From Acrocarpospora catenulata (GTDB taxonomy: Bacteria; Actinomycetota; Actinomycetes; Streptosporangiales; Streptosporangiaceae), in assembly GCF_018476525.1 (NCBI RefSeq), contig NZ_JAHCST010000008.1:124001-188000 (forward strand): 64,000 bases of DNA. The letters are read 5' to 3'. Below are positions 16,377 through 23,381 of the stretch, piece after piece. The position numbers and the translations under genes were made by a program. Each line of letters starts with the position of its first letter. Position 1 is the first letter of the stretch. A model generated the notes under the pieces. It did no database searches. It was not told where the DNA came from and saw nothing but the letters and a program-made list of their open reading frames with translations.

Positions 16377-16901
16377 CTAGATGGCGGTCCGGCAGATGGA
16401 GAACCGGCCGGAGCCGCTGCTGCCGCAGGTCACGGAGTAGTAGTAGCCGTCCGAGCACTTCCGGCGGAGGCTGGAGGTGCTGCCGCCGGTCCAGCGCCAG
16501 GCGTTCCTGCCGTCGCAGGTGTTGGAGTAGGAGGTGTAGTTGATGCTGACGCAGGTCCCGGAGTAGCCGTCGTCCCGGTGCCAGGTGTTGGTGCAGTTGT
16601 CCGAGCCGTAGTACGCGCTGGACGGTGTGCACACCGAGGTGGCGTTGGCGTACCCGTGGCAGCCGTCGGTCCAGATGGTGGTGTAGACGACGGCGGCGGC
16701 GCTGCGCGGGCGGGCGCCCGGCAGCAGGTCCAGCGCGCCGAGCCCGGCGGCCGTGGCGGCGCCGAACGCCATCCCGATCATGCGGCGACGGCTCCAGCGG
16801 GGGTTGACCACGCCCATCCGGGACGGCAGCGCCCCCTCTGGCCGCTCGTCCGCGCTCGGGATCTGGTCGAGAATCGAGCTTGCAGGACCGGTCATGGTCA
16901 C
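16377..16901 (-). CDS. Tat-exported Cys-rich small protein, methylamine-dehydrogenase light-chain-like
   Basis: 174 residues. A cytosolic leader is followed by SRRRMIGMAFGAATAAGLGALDLL, a twin-arginine signal, with likely cleavage after ARPRSAAA (about residue 70). The mature 105 residues hold 8 Cys, several Trp and many Ser/Thr/Tyr (WTDGC, NTWHRDD, NAWRW, SICRTAI). Size, Tat signal, many disulfides and the flanking MauD- and MauE-like genes recall MauA, the methylamine dehydrogenase small subunit, but sequence likeness is weak and no heavy-chain gene is present. GTG 16901 overlaps the TlpA stop and has AAAGGA upstream. It is probably the client of the operon's redox proteins. Confidence 0.6.
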   Translation of the reverse strand: MTMTGPASSILDQIPSADERPEGALPSRMGVVNPRWSRRRMIGMAFGAATAAGLGALDLLPGARPRSAAAVVYTTIWTDGCHGYANATSVCTPSSAYYGSDNCTNTWHRDDGYSGTCVSINYTSYSNTCDGRNAWRWTGGSTSSLRRKCSDGYYYSVTCGSSGSGRFSICRTAI

Positions 16902-17407
16902 GTGAGTGATTCCTTTCGTCTCGCTACCGCCCGTTCCACCAGTTCACCCAGGGCCTCCCCGGACCCGACCGGGGTGGTGAAGACCACCAGGCCGTCCGGC
17001 CCGACCACCAGCAGGGCGGGGGTGTAGGGCACCGTGATCGACCGCCAGACGGCCGGATCCTTGATCACCCGTACCGTCTCGGGCAGGTTCCTGTCGAAGC
17101 CGGGGTCGTCGGAGACCACGGTGAAGGAGTGGTCGGCGGGCAGGCCGGGCGCCAGCTTGCCGATGGCCAGCAGCAGGTCCTCACAGACCGGGCACTGCCT
17201 GTTGATCTTCACGACCAGGGTGGTGCCGTCCGTTGTGGCCAGGCTGGATTTGGCCTGCTCCTCCTGGCCGGCGCCGAGCCGCAGCCCGACCCCGTGGTAG
17301 GTGGCCAGCTCCAGCTCGCGCACCCGGCGGTAGAGGCCCGCCCCGGCCGCGAACATCAACGCGACCAGCAGGCCAAGGACGATGACGGCGGCCGTCAGCG
17401 GATCCAT
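16898..17407 (-). CDS. membrane-anchored TlpA/MauD-like thioredoxin
   Basis: 169 residues. An N-terminal span (AAVIVLGLLVALMFAAGAGLY, 5-25) anchors a thioredoxin-like domain outside the membrane. The active site is CPVC (NRQCPVCEDLLLAI, about residue 92), matching the CPxC of MauD; the cis-Pro region is VPYTPALLVVGPDGLVVF. It would form or rearrange disulfides in exported proteins. It starts one base after the stop of the 252-residue gene and its stop overlaps the Cys-rich gene. The order MauD-like, MauA-like, membrane protein, MauE-like resembles a reduced mau operon. Confidence 0.82.
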   Translation of the reverse strand: MDPLTAAVIVLGLLVALMFAAGAGLYRRVRELELATYHGVGLRLGAGQEEQAKSSLATTDGTTLVVKINRQCPVCEDLLLAIGKLAPGLPADHSFTVVSDDPGFDRNLPETVRVIKDPAVWRSITVPYTPALLVVGPDGLVVFTTPVGSGEALGELVERAVARRKESLT

Positions 17408-17408
17408 G

Positions 17409-18167
17409 TCAGCCGTTCCAGTCGATACGCCTGACCTTGGTCAGGAATCCGGCCGCGGCCTCGCTCGGATTGGCCGCCGCGGCGAGCGTGCGGACCGAGA
17501 CGCCCGGCCGGGACTCCCTCGGGGCGTCCCACGGGCTCAGCGTGGCCACCACGGTCGGGGTGACCATGAGCAGGGGCTGGGCGGTGGCGTTGGGGGTGCT
17601 GGTGATCCGCCAGATCTCGCCCGCCTGGGCGACGTAACCCCGCCATTTGGGGACGCTGCCGGCCGCGGCCTGTTTGGACTGGACCTGGAGGGTGCCGACG
17701 CCCGCGATGGTCTGCAGGTACATGGACGACTGCAGGTCGAACCTGGCGCCGGGGTCGGCGGTCATGCCCTCGGGCGTGTCGGTGAAGGCGACTCTGCTGA
17801 AGGTCTCCACGATGTCGGAGGATTCCCACTGCGGCGCGTAGAACATCCCGTGCGCCATGTGCCAGGGCCCCAGCCAGGCCGCCCAGCGGGCATCCGACGG
17901 CTTGTCGCAGTCGTAGACCACCACTTCCCCACCGGCCAGCGAGAATCGTTCCCGCTCCCGGCCGCCGACCGACCAGATCGCCGATCCCAGCGACGTGATC
18001 GGGGCGAGTTCCAGCGCCCAGACATCGGCCGTGGTATTACGCCCCCCGTATTTGGGCGTGTAACGCACGTGCCCGCACCAGGTGTTCAGCGCGTCTTTCT
18101 CGGAATCGTCTACTTCGAGTTGGATGACGGAGTTGTCGATAGCGCGTACTTGCGATACATGGGCCAT
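17409..18167 (-). CDS. hypothetical protein, first gene of the mau-like operon
   Basis: 252 residues, no signal peptide or membrane span, so probably cytosolic. It begins MAHVSQVRAIDNSVIQLEVDD and ends GFLTKVRRIDWNG; it holds few Cys (WCGHVRY, VYDCDKP), several aromatic clusters (GPWHMAHGMFYAPQWESSD) and a C-terminal part with VATLSPWDAPRES. I do not recognise the family. AGGGG lies 8 bases before the ATG. It is separated by one base from the next gene, so it is co-translated with the exported redox proteins. It could be an enzyme, a binding protein or a structural partner of the Cys-rich protein; nothing in the sequence decides this. Confidence 0.75.
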   Translation of the reverse strand: MAHVSQVRAIDNSVIQLEVDDSEKDALNTWCGHVRYTPKYGGRNTTADVWALELAPITSLGSAIWSVGGRERERFSLAGGEVVVYDCDKPSDARWAAWLGPWHMAHGMFYAPQWESSDIVETFSRVAFTDTPEGMTADPGARFDLQSSMYLQTIAGVGTLQVQSKQAAAGSVPKWRGYVAQAGEIWRITSTPNATAQPLLMVTPTVVATLSPWDAPRESRPGVSVRTLAAAANPSEAAAGFLTKVRRIDWNG

Positions 18168-18180
18168 GCAGTGTCCCCTG

Positions 18181-18235
18181 ATGTAAAGCCGGACAGATCG
18201 GGCTTAACATGCGCGCAGGCCCCGAGCTTTACATG
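18181..18235. promoter_or_regulatory. three-copy ATGTNAAGC motif in the mau-like operon promoter
   Basis: ATGTAAAGCC at 18181-18190, its inverted form GGCTTAACAT at 18201-18210 and another inverted copy AGCTTTACAT at 18226-18235, all within 70 bases upstream of the first gene of the operon. Inverted and repeated sites of this kind usually bind a dimeric regulator. The regulator is unknown. Confidence 0.5.
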
Positions 18236-18360
18236 ATCGAATCAACCCGTCAAGACCCTTTTGTCATGCTTCGGAAAAGATCCTGCTCAACGAGAGGATT
18301 ACTCGAATTCGCTCACTTAACCGAGCGTGTCCCGTGCAGGACGGTACGCGGCGACCGGCT

Positions 18361-18915
18361 TCAGGTGTTCGGAGGAGAGGTGTCGAGGAGTTCCAGCATG
18401 TACTTGATTTGGGCGGTGCGGGAGGTGTCGATTTTGGTGGCCAGGTCGAGGGTGCCGGGGTTGGTGCCGCCGCCCTTCTCGTAGCGGGCCAGTTGGACGC
18501 CGTCGTCCTGGTGGGCGATCAGGGTGTTGAGGAGGCGGCGTTCGAAGTCGGAGGGCTTGGCGTCGCGGAGGCGGGCCAGTTCGGACTTGGTGGTCTGGGG
18601 CATGCCGCCGTGGGCGTGGTGGTCGTCCGGGTTGGCGGTGAGGGGTTGGTCCCAGTCGCGGAGCCAGCGGATCATGGTTTGGACTTCGGTGTCCTGGGTG
18701 GCGGCGATGGCGGCGGCCAGGGTTCGTACCTCGGGGCGTACCTCGCGGGCTTCGGCGAGTTTGGTGATGTCCAGGCCCTGGCGGTTGTGGGCGACCATCA
18801 TCTGCAGAAACATCACGTCCGAGGCGTTGACGGCCGGTTCCGGCTGGTCGGTCCCGCAACCGGAGCTCAGCAGGGCGGTGGTGGCCAGGGCAACGAGCGC
18901 GACGTACCGCCGCAT
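18361..18915 (-). CDS. DUF305 lipoprotein
   Basis: 184 residues. A signal peptide (MRRYVALVALATTALLSSGC) ends in a lipobox-like SSGC, so it is probably a lipoprotein. The DUF305 fold is a ferritin-like four-helix bundle; visible motifs are MFLQMMVAHNRQGLDITKLA, the His-rich DDHHAHGGMP and LLNTLIAHQDDGVQLARYE. DUF305 proteins are often found with copper proteins. A second DUF305 gene lies at 22758-23300, on the other side of the LPMO and chitinase genes. It is downstream of the LPMO gene on the same strand but a strong hairpin separates them. Confidence 0.88.
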   Translation of the reverse strand: MRRYVALVALATTALLSSGCGTDQPEPAVNASDVMFLQMMVAHNRQGLDITKLAEAREVRPEVRTLAAAIAATQDTEVQTMIRWLRDWDQPLTANPDDHHAHGGMPQTTKSELARLRDAKPSDFERRLLNTLIAHQDDGVQLARYEKGGGTNPGTLDLATKIDTSRTAQIKYMLELLDTSPPNT

Positions 18916-18932
18916 GGGGTCCTCCCGGAGGA

Positions 18933-18957
18933 CCCGCGCCCGGGGGCCGGGCGCGGG
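18933..18957 (-). terminator. GC-rich hairpin downstream of the LPMO gene
   Basis: Perfect 11-base inverted repeat CCCGCGCCCGG / CCGGGCGCGGG with a 3-base loop, 16 bases past the LPMO stop. There is no U-tract, common for actinomycete terminators. Confidence 0.6.
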
Positions 18958-18972
18958 CCAGGATCGATCAGG

Positions 18973-19833
18973 TCAGACGCGCTTCCAGAGCGCGGGCACG
19001 TTGGGCGGCTCCCAGCCGACCAGCGAGGTGTGCGCCTGGAGGCACTGGTAGCTCAGGCCGCCGTAGGTGACCCGGGCGCCGACCGCGTACGCCACGCCGG
19101 GAGCCCAGGTGCCGCCCGGCTGCTGGGTCGTCGTCGGGGTCGGGGTGGGCGTCGGGGTCGGGTTGCTGGGGGTCGGGGTGGGCGTCGGAGTCGGGTTGGT
19201 ACCGCCGCCGAAGTCCACGTCCGAGCAGGTGTAGAAGGCCTCGTTGCTGCCGACCACGCGCTGCCAGATGGAGTAGAGGATGTGCCGACCGGTCCGCTGC
19301 GGGATGTTGATCGTCCAGTTGGTGAACGTGGTCGGGTTGAAGTTGGTGAACGTCTGGATGTGCACCAGGTCCGACCACTTCAGCGGCATGCTGGGGTTCC
19401 ACCCCGCGCGGGTGATGTAGAACTCGAAGTTGCTGTTGGAGTGCGGCGCGGTGGCGTGGTAGGTGATCGTTCGCGGTCCGGCCGAGAACGGCGTGGCCGG
19501 CCAGTCCGAGCGAACCAGGTCAAGACCGCGGTACTTGTCGCGGCCCGCGCTGCACAGCTTCCCGTCCGGGATGAGCGTGCGGTGCTGGCCACCGGCCTCC
19601 AGCAGGGAGACCTCGTTCCAGTCGTAGAACGCCTGGGTGCCCCCCGCCGCCACGGCGGCCTTGCAGGCGGCGGACTTCGGGTTCTCCGGGCCTTCGTTCT
19701 TGCAGACGTAGACACGGCTCGGCGGGTTGGACATGGTGCCGTGGGCGGTTGCCGGGCTGGACGGCAGCACCACGAGGATCGTGCCGGCCATCAGGCCGAC
19801 GGCGGCGGACGCCACCCTTTTGCGTAGGTACAC
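18973..19833 (-). CDS. AA10 lytic polysaccharide monooxygenase with C-terminal CBM5/12, chitin-active type
   Basis: 286 residues. The signal peptide is 1-30 (ends SSPATA), so mature His31 becomes the N-terminus and, with His131 (ATAPHSNSNFEFY), forms the copper histidine brace. The AA10 domain runs about 31-208 and includes HGTMSNPPSRVYVC and FYTCSDVDFGG. A TPTPTP linker joins it to a CBM5/12 domain (about 243-286, WAPGVAYAVGARVTYGGLSYQC ... WEPPNVPALWKRV) that binds chitin. It oxidatively cleaves crystalline polysaccharide outside the cell. The GH19 chitinase upstream on the same strand is a natural partner. A palindrome at 19950-19966 lies in its promoter. Confidence 0.93.
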   Translation of the reverse strand: MYLRKRVASAAVGLMAGTILVVLPSSPATAHGTMSNPPSRVYVCKNEGPENPKSAACKAAVAAGGTQAFYDWNEVSLLEAGGQHRTLIPDGKLCSAGRDKYRGLDLVRSDWPATPFSAGPRTITYHATAPHSNSNFEFYITRAGWNPSMPLKWSDLVHIQTFTNFNPTTFTNWTINIPQRTGRHILYSIWQRVVGSNEAFYTCSDVDFGGGTNPTPTPTPTPSNPTPTPTPTPTTTQQPGGTWAPGVAYAVGARVTYGGLSYQCLQAHTSLVGWEPPNVPALWKRV

Positions 19834-19949
19834 CTGACTTTCCTCCTTGGGAGGTCTTCCGGGTACGCGGGCCTGGCCCGTAGGCCGGGCCCATGACGAA
19901 GGTTCGCCTTTGCCGAGCGGGGTGACGCCGCCAGCTTCAGCATCTATTG

Positions 19950-19966
19950 AAAGGAAACCTTCCTAA
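19950..19966. promoter_or_regulatory. TTAGGAAGGTTTCCTTT-type palindrome in the LPMO promoter
   Basis: AAAGGAAACCTTCCTAA on the + strand, 117 bases upstream of the LPMO start. It resembles the TTAGGAAAGTTTCCTAA palindromes known upstream of secreted polysaccharide-degrading genes in Streptomyces and relatives. The cognate repressor is not in the window. Confidence 0.5.
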
Positions 19967-20010
19967 GAATTAAATAGAACATGAGCCTCCCGACCGGCGC
20001 AAGAGCCGGT

Positions 20011-21087
20011 TCAGCAGGACAGGTTGTTGCCCGGGGAGACCCCCAGGATGCCGACGAACCGCTGGTAGGCGTTGATCCGGCTCTGCACCTGGGCCGGGTT
20101 GCGCCCGTTGCACTCCAGGCTGCCGTTGATGCTCCGGATGGTCTCGCCGAAGCCCGCGCCGTTCACCATCGCGTTGTGCGGGGTCATCGTGCCGGGGCCG
20201 CTCTGGGTGTTCCAGTACCAGAGCGCGGTCTTCCAGGCCACCGCGGCGTCGTTCTGCACCAGCCAGGGGTTGCCGAGCAGGTTGAGGCCGAGCGCGTCGC
20301 CGGCCGCCTTGTAGTTGAAGTTCCAGCTCAGCTGGATCGGCCCGCGCCCGTAGTAGGCCGCCTGTCCGGCCGGGCACCCGTACGGCTGGCTCAGGTCACA
20401 GTAGTGCGGGTAGTTCGCGGTGTTCTGCTCGACGATGTGCACGAGACCTCCGGTCTCGTGGTACGCGTTCGCCAGGAAGGCCGCCGCCTCCTGCTTCCGC
20501 ACCGTGTCGCTCCCGGTCTTGGCGAAGGCCGGGTACGCGCTGAGCGCCGCCACCAGTCCGCTGTAGGTGTAGAAGGAGTTCCGGCCCGGGAACATCTGGT
20601 TGAACTGCGCCTCGCTGACCACGAAACCGCCGGTCGGGGGCGGGTTGGTGGGCGGCGGGGTGCTGCCGCAGGTGTAGGGGTCCCAGTACCAGGTGCTGAT
20701 GGTCGGGTCGTACCCCGGGTTGTCGTGCTCGGCGATGTAGTACTGGCCGTTGGTGTAGCGCACGATGCTGCCGGCGGGATACCAGGTCCCGGCCTGCCAG
20801 TTCGGATGGTTGCAGCCACCGCTGGGCGGCGGGGTGGTGCCGCCGCCGCAGGCGCCCTGGTCGGCCCAGACGCCGGTGGTGCCGGGGGGCGCCTCGTTCT
20901 GGGTCCACCACTTGGCCAGCCAGTTCCGGCCGTTGTGGGAGGCCGTCATGCCGCCGGTGTACACCGCGGTGGCGTTCCAGGGGGTGGCGCAGGCCGCCGC
21001 GGCGGCCGGGGAGGATGGCAGGATCGTCGCCATCGCGCCCGCCGTCAGCAGGGCGGCGAACCATGCCATGATCCGTCTTCTCGTCAC
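20011..21087 (-). CDS. GH19 chitinase with two N-terminal CBM5/12-like domains
   Basis: 358 residues. Signal peptide about 1-31 (SSPAAAA), then two chitin-binding modules: 33-78 (WNATAVYTGGMTASHNGRNWLAKWWTQNE) and 91-141 (WQAGTWYPAGSIVRYTNGQYYIAEHD), each followed by Pro/Gly-rich linkers. The GH19 catalytic domain spans about 156-358, with the catalytic segment FLANAYHETGGL, YYGRGPIQLSWNFNYKAAG and a C-terminal cysteine. It hydrolyses chitin outside the cell with inversion. The start is GTG 21087, with GGAAAGG 12 bases upstream. The LPMO gene lies 177 bases downstream, so the two probably act together. Confidence 0.94.
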   Translation of the reverse strand: MTRRRIMAWFAALLTAGAMATILPSSPAAAAACATPWNATAVYTGGMTASHNGRNWLAKWWTQNEAPPGTTGVWADQGACGGGTTPPPSGGCNHPNWQAGTWYPAGSIVRYTNGQYYIAEHDNPGYDPTISTWYWDPYTCGSTPPPTNPPPTGGFVVSEAQFNQMFPGRNSFYTYSGLVAALSAYPAFAKTGSDTVRKQEAAAFLANAYHETGGLVHIVEQNTANYPHYCDLSQPYGCPAGQAAYYGRGPIQLSWNFNYKAAGDALGLNLLGNPWLVQNDAAVAWKTALWYWNTQSGPGTMTPHNAMVNGAGFGETIRSINGSLECNGRNPAQVQSRINAYQRFVGILGVSPGNNLSC

Positions 21088-21324
21088 GTGTCACCAATGC
21101 CTTTCCGGCGGCCAGGCCGCTCGGGGGGTGGCCTTGCGCAGGTCAAGGCGCCGGTCGATGTCCGGAAATTTCGTACGTTGCCATCAGCCAGGTGACGGGT
21201 CGGCAGATGTTGCTGCCAGACGGCGATGGCCCTGCGGATGCCGTTACGGTAGCGGGCTTGACTGGTTTGTGACATTAAGCGCGACTCAAGGGAGTCATAA
21301 GAGCGGCATGAGTCAGGCTCGCGT

Positions 21325-22761
21325 TCAGAAGTCGAAGCATTCGACGTGGATGCGGCGGGCGGGCACACCCGCGCGGCGCAGGGCGCTCCTGGCCGCTCTG
21401 GTCATGCCGCCGGGGCCGCAGATGTACACGTCGTGCTCGGTGAGGTCGGGGACCAGCGCGCGCAGGCCCCGGCCGGTGAGCGGCACCGACCTGGTCTCGT
21501 CCAGGGTGTAGTGCACGGTGGCGTTCCGCCGGGCGGCGATCACGTCCAGCTCGTCGCGGAGCACCAGGTCCTCGTCCCTGCGGACCATGTAGACCAGGGT
21601 GAGCTGCCCCGGCAGGGTCTCGAAGAGCGTGCGGAGCGGGCTGATCCCCACTCCACCGCCGATCAGCAGCACCCGCCGCCGACTCCGCCGCGCCGCCGTC
21701 AGGGCGCCGTACGGACCCTCGGCGCAGACCCGGGTGCCCGGGCGGAGGCGGGCCAGGGCGCGGCTGTGGTCGCCGACCGTTCTGACCGTGATGCGGAGGA
21801 ACTTCGGGTTGGCGGGGGCGGAGAGGGAGTACGGGTTGGCGGTCCACCACATGCCCGGGGCCAGGAATCGCCAGCGGAAGAATTGGCCGGGCTCGGCGCC
21901 GAGTTCCTCCAGGTACGACCCTGACAGGTACACCGAGACGATGCTCGGTGACTCCCACTGGATCTCCTCGATGCGGAGCCGGTGGCGGAGGGCGCGCCGT
22001 ACCGGGGTGAGGAAACGCCACCAGAGCAGGGCGATCGCCACTGTGATGTACAAGGTGACCCAGAGGGCGCGGGCCACGCCGCCGCCCGCGAAGTCGGGGC
22101 CGGTCAGCTGGTGGCTGAAGCCTGCGAAGACGGCTACGTAGGTGAAGAAGTGGAGGTAGTGCCAGATTTCGTACTTCATTAGGCGGCGGATGGCGCGGGT
22201 GGAGACCACGCCCACGCCGACCAGGAGCACCAGGCCGATCGTCGCCTCGGCGATATGGCGGCCGTCCACGATGAGGCCGATCGTTCCGGCGGCAAGCCCT
22301 GACTTCACCGAATGCGCGCCCATCACGAAGATCATGTGCAGGACGGAGAGCCCGACCGTCCACCGCCCGCCGAACGCGTGCCACCGTGCCAGCCGGTCGG
22401 TCCCCACACCCCGGTCGAGCACCGGCACCCGGGCCATCAGCCCCAGCAGCACCGCGCACCCGTACCCGGCCAGCAACCCCGCCAGTCGCCCCGCCCACGC
22501 CAGCCACTCCCCGAGTCCCGAAATTTCGGGTAAGTCGGCCCAACAGCCGAGGGTGGCGGCGAGCGCGCCACTCCAGATGACCGCGAGCACGACCGCCGGG
22601 TTCGCCTGACTCCGCCCCGACCGCCGCGCGACAGCCGGGATTCCCCACCTCGCGACATCCGAGTCCCCCCGCTGCGCGGCAGCCGAACCCCTCCGCGGGG
22701 CAGCCGGACCCCTTCGCGGGGCAGCCGAGTCTCTCCGCCGTGGGAGTGCACGGGCCGTCAT
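21325..22761 (-). CDS. ferric-reductase-like transmembrane flavocytochrome
   Basis: 478 residues. Residues 1-55 are low-complexity (RRG/SAAP repeats). Six spans follow (60-260), with heme-type His residues in the ferric-reductase domain (WHAFGGRWTVGLSVLHMIFV, HYLHFFTYVAVFAGFSHQ). The C-terminal half is an FAD/NAD-binding domain: FRWRFLAPGMWWTANPYSLS is the FAD site, RVLLIGGGVGISPLRTLFE the NAD-binding loop and DVYICGPGGM the terminal motif. It would move electrons from NAD(P)H across the membrane. The start overlaps the stop of a DUF305 lipoprotein gene (ATGA), so the two share an operon. Substrate (iron, copper or quinone) is not evident. Confidence 0.85.
   Translation of the reverse strand: MTARALPRRRDSAAPRRGPAAPRRGSAAAQRGDSDVARWGIPAVARRSGRSQANPAVVLAVIWSGALAATLGCWADLPEISGLGEWLAWAGRLAGLLAGYGCAVLLGLMARVPVLDRGVGTDRLARWHAFGGRWTVGLSVLHMIFVMGAHSVKSGLAAGTIGLIVDGRHIAEATIGLVLLVGVGVVSTRAIRRLMKYEIWHYLHFFTYVAVFAGFSHQLTGPDFAGGGVARALWVTLYITVAIALLWWRFLTPVRRALRHRLRIEEIQWESPSIVSVYLSGSYLEELGAEPGQFFRWRFLAPGMWWTANPYSLSAPANPKFLRITVRTVGDHSRALARLRPGTRVCAEGPYGALTAARRSRRRVLLIGGGVGISPLRTLFETLPGQLTLVYMVRRDEDLVLRDELDVIAARRNATVHYTLDETRSVPLTGRGLRALVPDLTEHDVYICGPGGMTRAARSALRRAGVPARRIHVECFDF
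22630..22740. repeat. degenerate 21-base tandem repeats inside the flavocytochrome 5' end
   Basis: Two adjacent 21-base units (TCCGCGGGGCAGCCGGACCCC and TTCGCGGGGCAGCCGAGTCTC) follow weaker copies of the same GCGGCAGCCG core. In frame, they encode the repeated RRGPAAP/RRGSAAA residues before the first membrane span, so length could vary without a frameshift. Confidence 0.6.
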
Positions 22762-23300
22762 GACGGATCGCTCCGCGGTAGCTTGCCAAGTTCGTCCTGC
22801 CGGGACCGCGCCATGCTCGCCGCGAATTCCTTTGTGTCGGGATCGGCTCCGGAGTTCTGCTCCCCGTCCGCGACCAGCACCGACTGGCGGAGATACTCGC
22901 TGACGTGCACGGCGAATAGCCGGTCGAACGCGCGCTCCTTCACCTTGCCGAGAATCACCAGATCGTCCGGCGTCACCATGCCCGGAAGGTCATGACCGTC
23001 ATGGATGTCGGTCTCCGCGTTCCCACTCCGCCGCAGCAGTTCCCTGAGCCGCTCCAGCTGACTCTGGTGATCGCCACGCATCACCCGCGCGACCTCGACC
23101 ACCTGCGGATTGCCAGTCCGCTCCGGCACCGTGTCAAAGAGCCTGACCGCCTGCTCGGTCATCGGAATCAGCAGCTGCAACCAGGCCACGTCCGTCGCGT
23201 TGTACGACGAGACCGCAGCACTCGGCGCGGGAGGCGGAACCGCGGCCGCGGAACAGCCGGTGACCAGCACCAGCACCGCGCCGACCACGATCCATCGCAT
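22758..23300 (-). CDS. DUF305 lipoprotein, co-transcribed with flavocytochrome
   Basis: 180 residues. The signal MRWIVVGAVLVLVTGC ends in the lipobox VTGC. DUF305 features: TDVAWLQLLIPMTEQAVRL, VARVMRGDHQSQLERLRELL, a His-poor middle (DIHDGHDLPGMV) and the C-terminal helix FAASMARSRQDEL. It differs from the paralogue at 18361 by replacing the usual MMxxHNxQ with LLIPMTEQ, so some predicted metal ligands are lost. It precedes the ferric-reductase-like gene by a 4-base overlap, suggesting a surface redox or metal unit. Confidence 0.82.
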   Translation of the reverse strand: MRWIVVGAVLVLVTGCSAAAVPPPAPSAAVSSYNATDVAWLQLLIPMTEQAVRLFDTVPERTGNPQVVEVARVMRGDHQSQLERLRELLRRSGNAETDIHDGHDLPGMVTPDDLVILGKVKERAFDRLFAVHVSEYLRQSVLVADGEQNSGADPDTKEFAASMARSRQDELGKLPRSDPS

Positions 23301-23330
23301 GTCAACCTCCGAAAATCGGCCGATGGGTGG

Positions 23331-23364
23331 GGGCGAGGTCCGGAGCGGGACCCGGACCTCGCCC
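23331..23364 (-). terminator. hairpin terminator downstream of the DUF1996 gene
   Basis: Perfect 13-base inverted repeat GGGCGAGGTCCGG / CCGGACCTCGCCC with an 8-base loop, 17 bases past the DUF1996 stop and just upstream of the DUF305 gene. Confidence 0.7.
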
Positions 23365-23381
23365 GCAGGGGATGGCTTGTG

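Noticed and set aside
16377-16901. A RiPP precursor or lantibiotic role for the Cys-rich protein
   Set aside because: It has a Tat signal and lies with thioredoxin and MauE-like genes, not with modifying enzymes; an exported disulfide protein fits better.
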